From Isoetes taiwanensis (lineage: Eukaryota; Streptophyta; Lycopodiopsida; Isoetales; Isoetaceae): DNA of 64,000 nt. Shown here in pieces: positions 34,794-45,196 of this stretch. Under the pieces are notes generated by a model. The model saw only the letters and a list, made by a program, of their open reading frames with translations, searched no databases and was not told the origin of the DNA. Position numbers and translations under genes: made by a program. The stretch lies in contig JAJEKV010000020.1 in assembly GCA_021234155.1 (NCBI GenBank), forward strand, positions 1,124,938 through 1,188,937, in the 5' to 3' direction. How positions within the stretch are numbered: position 1 is the stretch's first letter; each line of letters begins with the position of its first letter.

Positions 34794-36983
34794 CTAAAAC
34801 AGGTTGGGAGTGGTAATCGGTCCTTGAGAGCGGAGATGTAGTTTCAAAATGGTTGCCAAGCTTAAAGGAATTTTGATCTTGGCTAGCTCCTCTTGGAGTT
34901 CCAGAGGCACATGAGAAAAAGGATCTGCGGGTTCCACGGGTGCTGGAGTGCGTGGGAGTGAAGCAGCAACTTCTTTGAGTAAGTCAACCTCTGCAGCAAT
35001 ATTGGGATATGTCTGAGAGCGTGGAGGTTGAGATGTGAAAGGTGTATCTTGTCTTTGTTGAGCTCTGGTGGTGGCATGAACATTTTCTAGCGTGCGGCCT
35101 TCAGCAGCTTGCATGAGATTCAAAATGCTTTGGCGAACTTTAGGCATGACATGTGGCATGAGTTTCTCCAAGTCAGGTGCAAAATGAACCTTTTTTTCTT
35201 CCTCATGAGGAATGGTGTCAACTGCAAAGGCAGGTTGCATGCCATTTGGAATAATGGTCAAGGGACGTGACGCCCGGGTCTGGCGTGAAACCAAACCAAC
35301 CCAATTTGATGGCTGAACTGGAGGGTTTAGTGCCTGAAAAATTTCTTCCTGTGCTTGTTGATCCAGCGGAGGTTGATTTGCAGGAGCTGATTGATATCGT
35401 GATTGCTGAGGCGCGCGAGGTGGCTTCTTGAGAACAGGACGCGGGCCTTGTTTGCCATTAGCAATCCAGAGTTGGTAAGCCGTGAGGCAGACCGATGTGG
35501 TCTGATTGGTGCCAGGAAGCTGTACCTGAACTTGTGGAAGTTCAGGGCACGCCGTGGTGGTATGACCCCATTCTTGACAGTGGTAACACTGAGCTTTTGA
35601 AGGATCAAAAGGAGGACGTGGGTTTGGTCCCCGTTGTTGCTCCTGTGGCTGATAGAGTTGATTCGGTTGCGCCAGAAGTGGTGGCTGCTGATAGTGCGAT
35701 TGTTGCTGAGGTGTTGTTTGCACTTGATAAACGAGTTTGTTGCGGAAAGGCGTGGGATGAGTGCGAGTGCACTCTTCCGTGGCATGATTGCACATGTTGC
35801 ATCGCTTGCAATGAGGCGGGCCATTGGTTGAGTTGCACTCATTTGCCAAATGGCCTTGGTATTTGCAAATATGGCACCAGATCTGACTGCGCTGTGGATT
35901 GGCGTGTTGAGGCTGGACAGCCGTCTGTGGAACCATGACAGGTGGAATGAAAGGGAGCTCTTGAAGAGCCACGCCACGGGAGGAAACATTGACTGAGTGA
36001 TTGACAAGGTCGATAGCCTGCTCCAAAGTCTTGGGACGCAGGTATTCAGTCATGAGTCGAATAGCTGGAGGAAGTCCTTGGAGAAACCAGACCAAAATCT
36101 GGCTCTGTGTTGGGTACTCCTTGAGTTTACTGAGCAGAATGTGAAGTCGATCTGCAAAATCCTGGGCAGACTCCGTGGGCTCTTGTTGAAGTTCATTGAG
36201 TTGCTTGAGATGAAGTTGATCATCATCCGTGGTCCCATAATGAGAAAGAAAAGCAGTTCTCATTTCGGACCAATCTTGTTTCCAGTGGCTTTTGTTGGAC
36301 ATGAGCCATTGATGAGGAGAGCCACGCAGGGTGGTGGAAAAGATGTGGAATTTCAGTTGAGGTTGCGCATGACCATTTAGGACAGCTAGAGCCTCAAATT
36401 CTTCCATGTGGGCCTGAGCACTTTGGTCTAAGGGTTTGCCTTTCGTGTTGCCAAAGGTAGGATAAGTCAGTTTCAGAGTCTGAAAGGTAGATGTGAAAGT
36501 GCTTGGCTGGACAGGAATAGTATAGTGAGGATATTGAGGTTGAGTTGGAGGTGGCATGGTGCCTGAAGGACCCTGATGAAGGGGTGTCTGCGGTTGAGGA
36601 ACTGAAGGTGCCTGAGCATTGGTTTTGAGATCTGTAAGGTTGTAAACAGGAAGTGCGGTGGGAAATGTAGGGAAAGGAAATTCCTGGGTAGGCGCAAAAG
36701 AGACTCGTGGATATCCCCGCCCACCGGGAGATGATGGTTGTGAAGGAAGAGGCGTATGGCCTGAAGAAAGATGGATGTAGGCATGTTCAGGGGTATGAAA
36801 GTAAGGTTGAGAAGGTTGAGCCTGATAGGGCTCCTGATAGTGATGAGGTGACTGAGGCTGGGAGCAATGTTTGCATGCTTGGGGCGGGGAACTGGGACGA
36901 GACAGGACACGAGGGGTGGGTGGCGCCGACTGAGCCCTAGACCGAAGATGGCCTCCCTCAATGTCATAAGCAGATCCATACAT
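34794..36983 (-). CDS. gag: Gag polyprotein, three CCHC zinc knuckles
   Basis: 729 codons from the ATG at 36983 (MYGSAYDIEG). The frame stays open upstream to 37106 but without an ATG. A Pro/Gln-rich N-terminal region is followed by a retrotransposon gag domain (TYPTFGNTKGK ... AHMEEFEALAVLNGHAQPQL ... WLMSNKSHWKQDWSEMRTAF ... QDFADRLHILLSKLKEYPTQ). Three C-X2-C-X4-H-X4-C knuckles follow: CHICKYQGHLANEC, CKRCNMCNHATEEC and CYHCQEWGHTTTAC. Most plant gypsy Gags have one or two knuckles, so three is unusual. The C-terminal part is Gln/Pro-rich and leads to the protease. The frame is intact, unlike pol. Confidence 0.9.
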   Translation of the reverse strand: MYGSAYDIEGGHLRSRAQSAPPTPRVLSRPSSPPQACKHCSQPQSPHHYQEPYQAQPSQPYFHTPEHAYIHLSSGHTPLPSQPSSPGGRGYPRVSFAPTQEFPFPTFPTALPVYNLTDLKTNAQAPSVPQPQTPLHQGPSGTMPPPTQPQYPHYTIPVQPSTFTSTFQTLKLTYPTFGNTKGKPLDQSAQAHMEEFEALAVLNGHAQPQLKFHIFSTTLRGSPHQWLMSNKSHWKQDWSEMRTAFLSHYGTTDDDQLHLKQLNELQQEPTESAQDFADRLHILLSKLKEYPTQSQILVWFLQGLPPAIRLMTEYLRPKTLEQAIDLVNHSVNVSSRGVALQELPFIPPVMVPQTAVQPQHANPQRSQIWCHICKYQGHLANECNSTNGPPHCKRCNMCNHATEECTRTHPTPFRNKLVYQVQTTPQQQSHYQQPPLLAQPNQLYQPQEQQRGPNPRPPFDPSKAQCYHCQEWGHTTTACPELPQVQVQLPGTNQTTSVCLTAYQLWIANGKQGPRPVLKKPPRAPQQSRYQSAPANQPPLDQQAQEEIFQALNPPVQPSNWVGLVSRQTRASRPLTIIPNGMQPAFAVDTIPHEEEKKVHFAPDLEKLMPHVMPKVRQSILNLMQAAEGRTLENVHATTRAQQRQDTPFTSQPPRSQTYPNIAAEVDLLKEVAASLPRTPAPVEPADPFSHVPLELQEELAKIKIPLSLATILKLHLRSQGPITTPNLF

Positions 36984-37097
36984 GTCGCGAACAGCTTCGA
37001 CGCCGATGACGCCCAAAGCGTGATGCCGCCTCGAGAAAGGAGTTCTTCGGCGTGGAACTTTCTCGGCGGAACATGGCGACGGTAAGAAAGTAGGATT

Positions 37098-37121
37098 GAA
37101 TCGCACCCCGGCGGCGGCATG
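37098..37121 (-). promoter_or_regulatory. Primer-binding-site-like sequence
   Basis: Directly after the LTR end (CCTAAACA) the minus strand reads CATGCCGCCGCCGGGGTGCG. This resembles the tRNA-Asp-complementary PBS TGGCGCCGTTGCCGGGG with a few bases lost or changed. The position is right but the match is imperfect. Confidence 0.5.
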
Positions 37122-37698
37122 TGTTTAGGGTCTAGGTTCGAAACTCTGGAAGACGCCCCTGAGGACCTCGTGGATCTAACAGAGAGTCCGGGGACTATGT
37201 CACGGGATTTGCAAGAAGAGAACAAGAAGAAGAAAACAGAACAAATGAGAGGAAAATGATAAGCTTCCTTGATATCAATGATGAACATACATGAGCTCTC
37301 GCAATAGAGAGAAAACTGAAAGGAGACAAGACTCAAAAACTCATCTAGCCTTCATGTGCTAGTTCTGATCATATATATAGTACAATGGCCTTTGGCCCAA
37401 TATAGACACTCTGACTGATCTCGGTGCCGACTCCTGGAAGGAGGCCTGATTTGCAGGAATGTTGACGGTGCCTCTTGAAGTGCCTAGAATCACGCTGACG
37501 CTGACACGGGCGGTGACAGGCCATCACTTGTCTGAGCGGCGCCTCTTGATAGCAGACCCAGGCTTTGACTGCGTGGTCTGCTGTTTGGTCTTCTGCTGGG
37601 CCTTTGATGGCTGACCCGTGGCTGACTGTGGATCCTTGAGCTTGACCTGGTCCGTCGTGTGCATGAATAGTCCTGAGCCAGGAGGCACAGGACTAACA
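37122..37698 (-). repeat. 5' LTR (577 bp)
   Basis: Partner of 26593-27177, with the same TG...CA ends. It is 8 bp shorter because of small indels clustered in 37122-37215 and near 37493-37520. Confidence 0.93.
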
Positions 37699-37703
37699 AG
37701 TAA
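37699..37703. repeat. Target-site duplication AGTAA, right
   Basis: Second copy of the 5-bp duplication. The host repeat unit continues from here (AGTAAACATTGGG). Confidence 0.9.
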
Positions 37704-38470
37704 ACATTGGGAGTTTCCTATGGTGGATAATATCATTACTATTATTATACATGAAGAATGTGCACATAGCATGAAACATTCCACATGTTTAAGTAATTCC
37801 ACCAGAAAAAGATGGTACCTATCGTTTTTGGAGTGGGTGCAAGACGTTCAACGGCTCTATGACCACCAATTTGGATTTAGAGTTTAACTTGACAATGCAT
37901 AGCCAAACTGACGATGCAAGTAATAGAAAATCAACTAATAAGACGTAGGGTAATGCCAAGCCCTAGAAATGACACAATTTGCAACATCCTATTCAAATGG
38001 AGACTTTAAAATCATACAAGTTGCATCATTCCAATATAGGAATGCTCATTTGACCTTTACACTGCAACCAATCGTGGTGAAGCTAGCCACAAAGGCCTAC
38101 TTTCAAAGTTGACTCATGCAATTATTTTGTTGTGCCTCTTGCTTATCTATATATATTCTCCATAAGGCCCATTTTCATTGATGCACCTAAGTTTTCTAAA
38201 TGTGCACACGATGCCTATGTTATGATAATTCAAAGGTTTACATAGAAAATTCAGGTGTTATTTGATCATCAAGGTTTGCATCAAATAAAGTGGCAGAAAT
38301 AGCATTGATCATAGAGCTATATGTTTTATTTGGGTAGATGGTAATAGATGTAGTTCTACGGTCACATTGTTATCCCAACGACATGCATGGCATATACATG
38401 GCAATGACAACTTTCTAGATGAAATGTTAACCAATTTATAGTTTTCTCTTCCGTGCTACATAGAAAAGGC

Positions 38471-38558
38471 CATGACGTGTTGGGTTGCTATAATCTGTCA
38501 TCTTCTTCATACATCATGACGTGTTGGGTTACTATAATCTGCCCTCTTCTTGATACAT
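38471..38558. repeat. 44-bp tandem duplication near the Helitron 3' end
   Basis: CATGACGTGTTGGGTTGCTA, then TAATCTG and so on, starts at 38471 and again at 38515 with few changes. It lies 90-180 bp inside the Helitron terminus. Confidence 0.7.
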
Positions 38559-38650
38559 CATGACACGAGATTCTCGATGAGCATCACATTATTATCTCAT
38601 ATAGATGATTTGTGATACAAGACCCAGCAATGCTGGGCAACCATTACTAG

Positions 38651-38812
38651 TAATGCATAGAATAGCATAGGTCAAAATTGTTGACTTATGCTTTACCAAA
38701 TGCTTGGAGGTGATTCACACTTGTTGACTTGAAAATTGTTGACTCACGCTTTACCAAACACAATATGCATAGGTACACAATATGCCCTAACATAATCCAT
38801 TCATTTGGCATT
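38651..38812. repeat. TTGAC-rich minisatellite, right part
   Basis: Continues the array that ends at 21381: GAATAGCATAGGTCAAAATT, then GTTGACTT, and GATTCACACTTGTTGACTTG. It was displaced by the Helitron. Confidence 0.85.
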
Positions 38813-39233
38813 TGTTGATTTGGCAATTGTTGATTTGGTAACATGTGGAACATTGAATGCATGTGGGATATTTGAGCCCATTACTAAAAAAAAAGGGTGG
38901 ACGAAGATTACATTTTGAAAGCTCATGACACTCTGGCCTGTAACTGAAGATTACAAGCCAGAGAGCCATAACTTTTCATCATCTAATCTCTATCCACACT
39001 CTTCAATGAAGCAGCAAAAAACTATTTATATATGCGCACGAATTTTGTGATATATGCATGTGGGATATTGCTAACTTTGTGTTCGGTTTGTGCTAATTTT
39101 GGGGTTGCTGTTTTGGCGATATTTTGTGGCCAAAGCATGCGGGATATTTGAGCCCATTATAACGGGAACTGCATACCAGAGAATTATAAAGTTCTTTAAA
39201 AAGGGATCTAATATTAAAAAAACATACAACAGT

Positions 39234-41560
39234 TTAGGACAAGTCCATGGTCTTTAGTACCTCCAACACTTTTGTGCTTTTCTCATCATACTGATTTCGA
39301 AAATGCACAGACCTCTGTACATAAGCAATTACGTTCACTTCTGTTATTAGCTTCTCCAAGTAAGGTACCATAGTCTTCAACAGGTAATCATCGTCGTTTA
39401 TGTCAGGCATGAAGGACCTTGGTGTGATGCAGGAATCTGCATTATTTTTAAAATTCACGTACCTGTAAGGATTAATCAGCAAAGTTGTCCTCATGCTAAA
39501 TTCTGGACATTTCTCATAAACTTTTGTGAGTTTTGTTATGTAGCAAGAAATTACTCCTTTCATTTTCAAAGGATGCACCATCCATTTGAAAAGAAACTTA
39601 TCCACTAAGGACTGAGGTATGAAAGACCTCAGGTAGCTAATCACTGATTGATTGGAAGACCATATATCAACAGCAAAATGTTCGGTGACGAAATGCATGA
39701 ACTGCACTGCCCCTGGCCTGACAGCAAGAACCTCTTTTCTTGATGGAAGAAGTTGGACACCTTCCACCACATCAGGTACTGCTTTAGCCTTTTTGAAAAC
39801 CTTGTACAGGAAATCCTCTGGCTCAATAACCAAAAGCTTCTTGCCAACAACACTAGCACTGTGCAATGAGAACTATTAGAGAAATTATATCAGTACAACA
39901 GGCAGAAAGAAACACACTAGAATCACCTTAGTTTCTTAGTTATTGATTTGGATGGAGCTCGTTTGCTGGAGGAAACCTGCTTGGAATTATTCTTAGAAGG
40001 AGATTCTCCACCTGATGCCAAATCAGTTTCTTCCTTTGTGATTGTCTTCTCCACAATATCAGCACGTTTGTCCAAATTGGAAACATAATTATCTATATTC
40101 TTCAACACTGCTTCACATTCTTCATCTATTACTTGCACATCATTCTGTTAGAAATGTCAACTATAGAGTTTGAAATATCCAAACTTGAGCCTGCATCATT
40201 CAAATTATCAAACTAAATAAGTACTTTTAGAAGAAAAATCCAAAGTAGTTATACTTCACAAGAATAACTTACTTTTCAGTCTTCTACAACTATTACTTTG
40301 TTCAGCATTGTCTCTCTTCAAGTTTGGGCTTGTGGAAGATAATAAAGTGCAATCTTCAATGGATTGCATAATTATATCAGGCTCCTCCAAGTCAGCAGGT
40401 GTGCTTAATGATGGACCTTGACTCTTTTCAATGGACTGCACTGCACTATAATTGGGAGCAGATTGCATTGCAGATCTACATGGAAGTCCAATGGACCTGA
40501 ACCAATTATGAGGCATCTAGCTCTCACAAGAGGGACAAGTTGATCTCTTTGAGAAACATATGTAAGCGCAAATTGGATGAAAACTGTGCATGCAATGTGC
40601 AACAATGGTTGAGACACAAAGTGGGTCATAGGCATATGTACCAAAAATGGAAGGTTGAGTTGCGGTCCAGACATCTTATTTAGAGATGAAGCTATTTCTT
40701 TCAACTTCTCCAGCCTTGGTTGGAGTCTATGTTCTTTGTCTTCTGCCTGTTTAAAAATAAAAAGAATGATGAAGCAGGAAGAAAAATTATTGAGCACTAT
40801 GTAATTGCAAAGGTCATTAGTAATTACCCCTTTGTGAATTTCCTCCATACCCTTGTATGTTGTTGTCGCCTCCAAAAGTTCCTTTTCCTTGGAAACCAGC
40901 ATTGACGACAAGAATGTAATGACACTGGAGTGCTCACACACCCTTTTTGCCGCTTCAATTTGTGTTTTGCAAAGATTCACCTCAGAATCGCACTTCTTCC
41001 ACAACTTCCTTTTTCCTTCATTTCACCGGGCTGCACTTTTAACTCTAACATTCAAGTCATCCTTCCGCTTATCTAACTTCAAAGAATCAAGGAGTTGATG
41101 ACAGAATAGTCCACTACACAACCGACAACGTTTGTATGAGGAAATAAGGACTCATACTCATCTTCTTTCTCAACCTTAGCTGTAACACTTTTCTTCGTTT
41201 TAACCACAAATGATTGCCAAGTTAATCTTTTGTCCTCTCACATGCAAAGTGAATGCCCGTGCAAAAAAACTTCCCAATCTCTCCAACACAAATATCGGTT
41301 CTTTGGTAACATCTTACGTAGATGTTCATAAACCCATCCACAAATAGTGGATTCACTTTCGACTAGACTTATAAATTTGCTTGATACCCACCCGGTTTTA
41401 CAAAGCCAAATATTTTGCTTATCTCATCTTCACTACATTCGCCTTTTTTCTTACATCCTGAAGAGGTCATGCCCTCTCGGGCAACACACGTTGTGTCAAA
41501 CATCCTCCTTACTTCTTCTTCGTCTATGGTCACTTTAGGTTGCGTTTTCTTTGTTGCCAT
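39234..41560 (-). pseudogene. Multi-exon gene relic: coiled coil, RING-like finger, inactive FCP1/SCP-like domain
   Basis: An ATG at 41560 opens MATKKTQPKVTIDEEEVRRM, with a donor at 41387. Further frames (about 41.35-41.12 and 41.11-40.83 kb) read VYEHLRKMLPKNRY, CRLCSGLFC and a coiled-coil stretch, with two in-frame TGA codons. An intron about 40827-40751 (GGG|GTAATTAC ... AAACAG|GC) leads to a RING-H2-like block, CMHSFHPICAYICF...CPSC, then a TAG. Exon 40137-39919 joins exon 39858-39234 in phase (AAG|GTGATT ... GCACAG|TGC). The last exon resembles the FCP1/SCP phosphatase (NIF) fold: KKLLVIEPEDFLYKV, VRPGAVQFMHFVTEHFAVDI-WSS, TTLLINPYRYVNF. The catalytic DLDGTL and LLIDDSP acidic residues are missing. 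Not functional as read. Confidence 0.55.
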
Positions 41561-41599
41561 TCTATCCCTGCACCAGCTTTGAAATTATATATCACTGGA

Positions 41600-42200
41600 A
41601 GTTCTTCATTGTGTCTGCAAAAAACTAAACCAATCCAAATCATAGCACTAAGTATCCTGAATAGTACTAACTCTAAGAGCTTAGCAATGAACTGCTACAT
41701 TTTCCAAATAATTACTAATTGTCATGAACACCAATTACCTTGGGCCTACTGTCTGCAAAATAGCAAATGCTTAGCATGTCATGCTAAATAGCAGTTAACT
41801 CTTTCTAACTTAGCACTGAACTTCATCTTCTTAGCAACCGCCGCTAATAACAATTTGAGTCTGCAAGTGTAGCACAAAATTCGCGTTCTTAATGTAACCT
41901 GCTACTTAGAAATGTTGCCTGCAAACATAGAACGGAATCACTAAGTAACTCGGGTACACAGCACATACTAACTAGCAAGTACTGCCCGCGAAACATAGTA
42001 CCAATATAACCTGTTAGCATAATTTGCTAACTGATTGTCTGCAAACATAGTACCAAATGCTAAACTCGTTAGCCTTGCACAACCAAACATTACTGCACTG
42101 TACTTTTCGCTGATGCCAAGCCCAAAAAATTGTAGCTTGAAATATCACACTAATAAAGAGATGAATCAAAACAAGATGGAATGCAATCCTCCATACCTGC
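41600..42200. repeat. TTAGC/GCTAA-rich low-complexity region
   Basis: Words such as TTAGCA, GCTAA, TAGCAC and CTAACT recur without fixed register upstream of the 41.56-kb start. A similar composition occurs at 970-1150. No gene is seen. Confidence 0.4.
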
Positions 42201-42375
42201 TACATTACCCTTTGTCTTCAATATAGAAGCATGAAATATAATAGAATGAAACTATTTCCATATTACTTACCATTCCCAAAGATTTGTCAACAAAGATTAG
42301 ATGCTTACCACTAAAACAACTTTTCTTGAGTCTGGGAAATTGTTCAGATGAGCAATTTGATCCGAGCTCTTTACT

Positions 42376-42670
42376 AAGCAGGGTAATGGGATCTCGATTG
42401 TCTGGCAATCGATTGTTTAGAATGGTACAAATAACCGAATTCGATAATTACTGCTGTGGAAGCAGCACAGTCACAGCAATTTAATCTGGCCAGTTAACCA
42501 AGCAGGAAAATGGGATCTCGATTGGGGATTTTGTTGAATCTAATGACTGGCAATTGTTTAGAATGGTACAAATAATGGATTTCGATAATTACTGCTGTGC
42601 GAGCAGTACAGTCACAGCAATTCGATCCGGCCAGTTAACCAAGCAGAGTACGGGGATCTCGATGGGGAGC
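42376..42670. repeat. Tandem repeat of 124 and 141 bp
   Basis: Units start at 42376 and 42500, with a partial third at 42641. They share AAGCAGG...GGGATCTCGATTG, TTGTTTAGAATGGTACAAAT and CAGTCACAGCAATT. The second unit has a 17-bp insertion. It lies about 0.8 kb upstream of the minus-strand relic, so it could have been promoter sequence. Confidence 0.75.
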
Positions 42671-43239
42671 AGCTATGTTTCTGAATCCAATCCAAGGAAC
42701 TCCAAGAAAGAAGGAAAGGAGGAAAGGTTCGACGGTTTAGGATCCCATGGGCGGGATTTAGTGCTAAAATAAAATTTAAAAATTCAGTTAAACCCCCTTC
42801 ATTAGCGCTATTATTTAGGGCTAAAAATGGCATCATTTATGCCACCCGTAGCGTGCGAGGACCCATCTCTTCTTTGCAATGGCAGATGGTGGGGATGAAA
42901 AATTCTTTCCACTCAGTCTTGGAGATTTAAGCAGGAGAGCTGGAAACTTTTGATTTTTCCATATTCTTTGATCATGCCCCAACAAAACCACCGGACTCAA
43001 AGAAGAGAAACTCGAAGTACGAAGCAAAAAAAAATTTCCACCAAATCAAGAAAGTTAAAATTTTTCCCTCTAAGTGGACGTAATTTTTGGTTATATAATT
43101 ATAACAAGAAATAAATTTACAAAATTTGAATTCTAAACTACATATTGTACATTTTAATGCAAAAACAAAGGCTCGAAAAAAGAGCACCTGTTCGTGCTTC
43201 TACTTAGAAACGTAGCCACTAAAAATCTATGGAAGCACT

Positions 43240-44110
43240 CCTACACTTTGAATGTTCTCTAATTGTAGCCTGAACCTTTTCCTTAGAGATAGAAGTGCTG
43301 CACGGAATGAAATGTGCCATCTAGAAAAAATGATCCGTGACAACAAGGATGGCGTCATGGCCCTGGACGATGGAAGCTCGACAATGAAATCCATTGAAAT
43401 GCTCTTTCAAGGACCGGCTGGAACTGGTAAAAGCTGAAGCAGGCCATGTGGCGGTGCTTGGGAGCTTTTGCATGACAACAAATATCACATAAGCGTACAA
43501 AAGTCTCAATAGTGCAGCAGAGACTTGGCCATCAATAATCTCGAGCAATGAGTTCCAGAGTCTTGGCAATCCCAAAATGGCCGGCGAGAGGAGAATCATA
43601 ACAGGACTGCATAACTTGAAGTCAGAAAGTACCGCCTGGGATATATAGAAGTCCATCACGATCTGCCAGAAGCCTTAAAATGATCATAGTCCAACCACAT
43701 TTGCCAGGAAGACGATGTTGAGCCAAGAGGTGAAAATACATCCTGCACCAAAGGATAAAAAAGAAGAGATGCTCGAAGAGACTCCAACAAAGATATATCA
43801 CAAGGCCTCTCGAACAAGATGATGGTCATAAGCTGGAAATGATCCGGTCCTAGAATAACCTGTGATTGTTGATCAAATGTTGGTTCCCCCGCCATAGATT
43901 CCAAATAGGATCTGCAAGAAAAAGCATCTAGTTTCCCTTGAAGTGTGCTAGGCCAAAATTTGATGATAAAATCAATACAAGATAGCATTTGTGTATGCCA
44001 TCGAGTCTGATGACAATTAAGAACTCGAGTAGACTGAAAATATTCTAGGTTGCGATAGTCCGTATACATAGTCACCTTATGAGGAGAACCTTCAAGAAAT
44101 CGTCGCTACT
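43240..44110 (-). pseudogene. Ty3/gypsy pol fragment: RNase H to start of integrase
   Basis: The frame 43656-44075 reads MYTDYRNLEYFQSTRVLN, then QTRWHTQML, PSTLQGKLDAFSCRS and GPDHFQL, the chromovirus-type RNase H end. The next frame (43321-43659) shows integrase zinc-binding traces and ends AILVVTDHFF, the first catalytic Asp of integrase. MAHFIPCSTSISKEKVQATI continues beyond a TAG. It is unrelated in detail to the element at 26.6-37.7 kb. The fragment stops where the integrase core should continue, and that missing part is on the other strand at 45.2 kb. Confidence 0.8.
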
Positions 44111-44937
44111 TCTAAAAAGAGTCAATGATCGTGAAAAGTTCGTATACAACATGGTATAGCAATCGTCATATATTCAAGAAGTATGCCTACCATAATTTAT
44201 GGCCAAGCATCGTAAACAAGGATGATTAGAACTGCTACCATTTTCTATTTTCTATTTTCTTAGCATAATCCTTCAGCTAAAGATGAAAAAGTTCCAGCAT
44301 CTGCCCATAGTTCTTAAGCTTTCTCATTCATTTCCTCCAGATGTAGGGATATTAGCAATTTAAATTTATCACAATTATGCATCACATATGTTTCTCTTGA
44401 GAAACCCTTATCAAATGAATTTTCTTATGATAAAACAGTGCATAAGCATACTTAGGAAGTTACAAAATGGTGAAGAAGAATTCTTGAGGATCGCCTTTGT
44501 ACATTATAAACATTCTTGAAGGCAAACAATATGGCGATCGTAACAAATATACTTACACCAAGTTCTTGCCCTCGTTCCATAAAGTTTTCCTTAGCCCCGG
44601 CAGGACTATTATCCTAAAACAAGTTTAACATTTAAGATGCAGGGTGGCCCGATGTAGTAGATTGCAGAGGACAGATTACAGAGACTATGCTACAAAATGA
44701 TTTAATGTAAACTATAATGATTGCATTGGTATAACATCGTATATATCCAATGCAACATTCTATGGCTACCTTGCCAGCTACAGCAGTTTCCTTTGTAGTG
44801 GACCGATGTAGAAGACGAAGAAGTTCATCTCTTGTTTTTTACTTTTGTTGCCCTCAAAAGGACTTTTTGCTTAAAACAGCCTCAAGATCCCCTCAAGATC
44901 TTTCATTACCTCTCATCTTACTAGATGGTCCCTTTTG
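44111..44937. other. No gene recognised
   Basis: AT-rich sequence with a TTTTCTA microsatellite near 44240. No domain or RNA gene is seen. Confidence 0.4.
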
Positions 44938-45196
44938 CTACTGAAGTGCTAGGTTGCTGCTCCTCCAAGAGTGATACAATTCATCTGAAGAGCTTGAGTC
45001 GCTAGATTCGTCGCTAGGTCTAGGCCACAAGGCCTCAGGAATTTGTTTGCCTCCGCCCACTGCAAGTGCTTCAACGTTCAGGTGTAAGCTAGAGCTTCCA
45101 ACCTTGCTAGCTATCTGTTTGGTCCTCCCAACACTTGGCTTCTTTGATGGTGGCCTCTTCGAGAGATCTTGCCTACGTTGATGGTCGACTGTGTCT
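44938..45196 (-). CDS. Unidentified C-terminal exon-like frame, basic then acidic
   Basis: The last 85 codons of a minus-strand open frame look coding: QRRQDLSKRPPSKKPSVGRT, KQIASKVGSS, then PSDESSDSSSSDELYHSW and a stop after NLALQ. Lysine/serine then acidic serine is typical of a nuclear-protein tail. The upstream part of the frame overlaps the plus-strand integrase relic and is a shadow. It may be the last exon of a broken or captured gene. The family is not recognised. Confidence 0.3.

Larger units (their letters stand above)
26593..37698 (-). mobile_element. Ty3/gypsy LTR retrotransposon with extra 3' ORF
   Basis: An 11,106-bp element on the minus strand: 5' LTR (37122-37698), PBS-like site, gag (34794-36983), protease, reverse transcriptase, RNase H and integrase (about 34.7-31.1 kb), ORF3 (27837-30023), polypurine tract and 3' LTR (26593-27177). 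Reverse transcriptase, RNase H, integrase in that order defines Ty3/gypsy. RNase H reads DHQALLYLINK...GRIARWVLLLQEF, the integrase lacks a chromodomain, and the PBS recalls tRNA-Asp. These point to the non-chromovirus (Athila/Tat-like) side, which is inference. Gag and ORF3 are open while pol has many frame breaks. It inserted into the Helitron and is therefore younger. Confidence 0.93.
21382..38650 (+). mobile_element. Helitron, 17.3 kb including a nested LTR element
   Basis: The left end is A|TCCTATATAATAATG, a typical plant Helitron 5' start (TC). The right end is a hairpin CCCAGCA-A-TGCTGGG (38623-38637), nine bases, then CTAG (38647-38650) followed by T. This matches the Helitron 3' rule: hairpin, CTRR, insertion between A and T. 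Joining the flanks restores ...CCTTAACA|TAATGCATAG..., which aligns with an uninterrupted unit of the same minisatellite near 21077-21123 (CCTTAACATACGTACAG...). Without the 11.1-kb gypsy insertion the element is about 6.2 kb. I see no Rep or helicase motif, so it is probably non-autonomous. It carries gene-like fragments at 23.8-25.5 kb. Confidence 0.78.

Noticed and set aside
36984-37106. Gag start at 37106
   Set aside because: The frame is open, but the codon is GTG (CAC on the plus strand). The first ATG is at 36983, and the upstream part is leader/PBS sequence.
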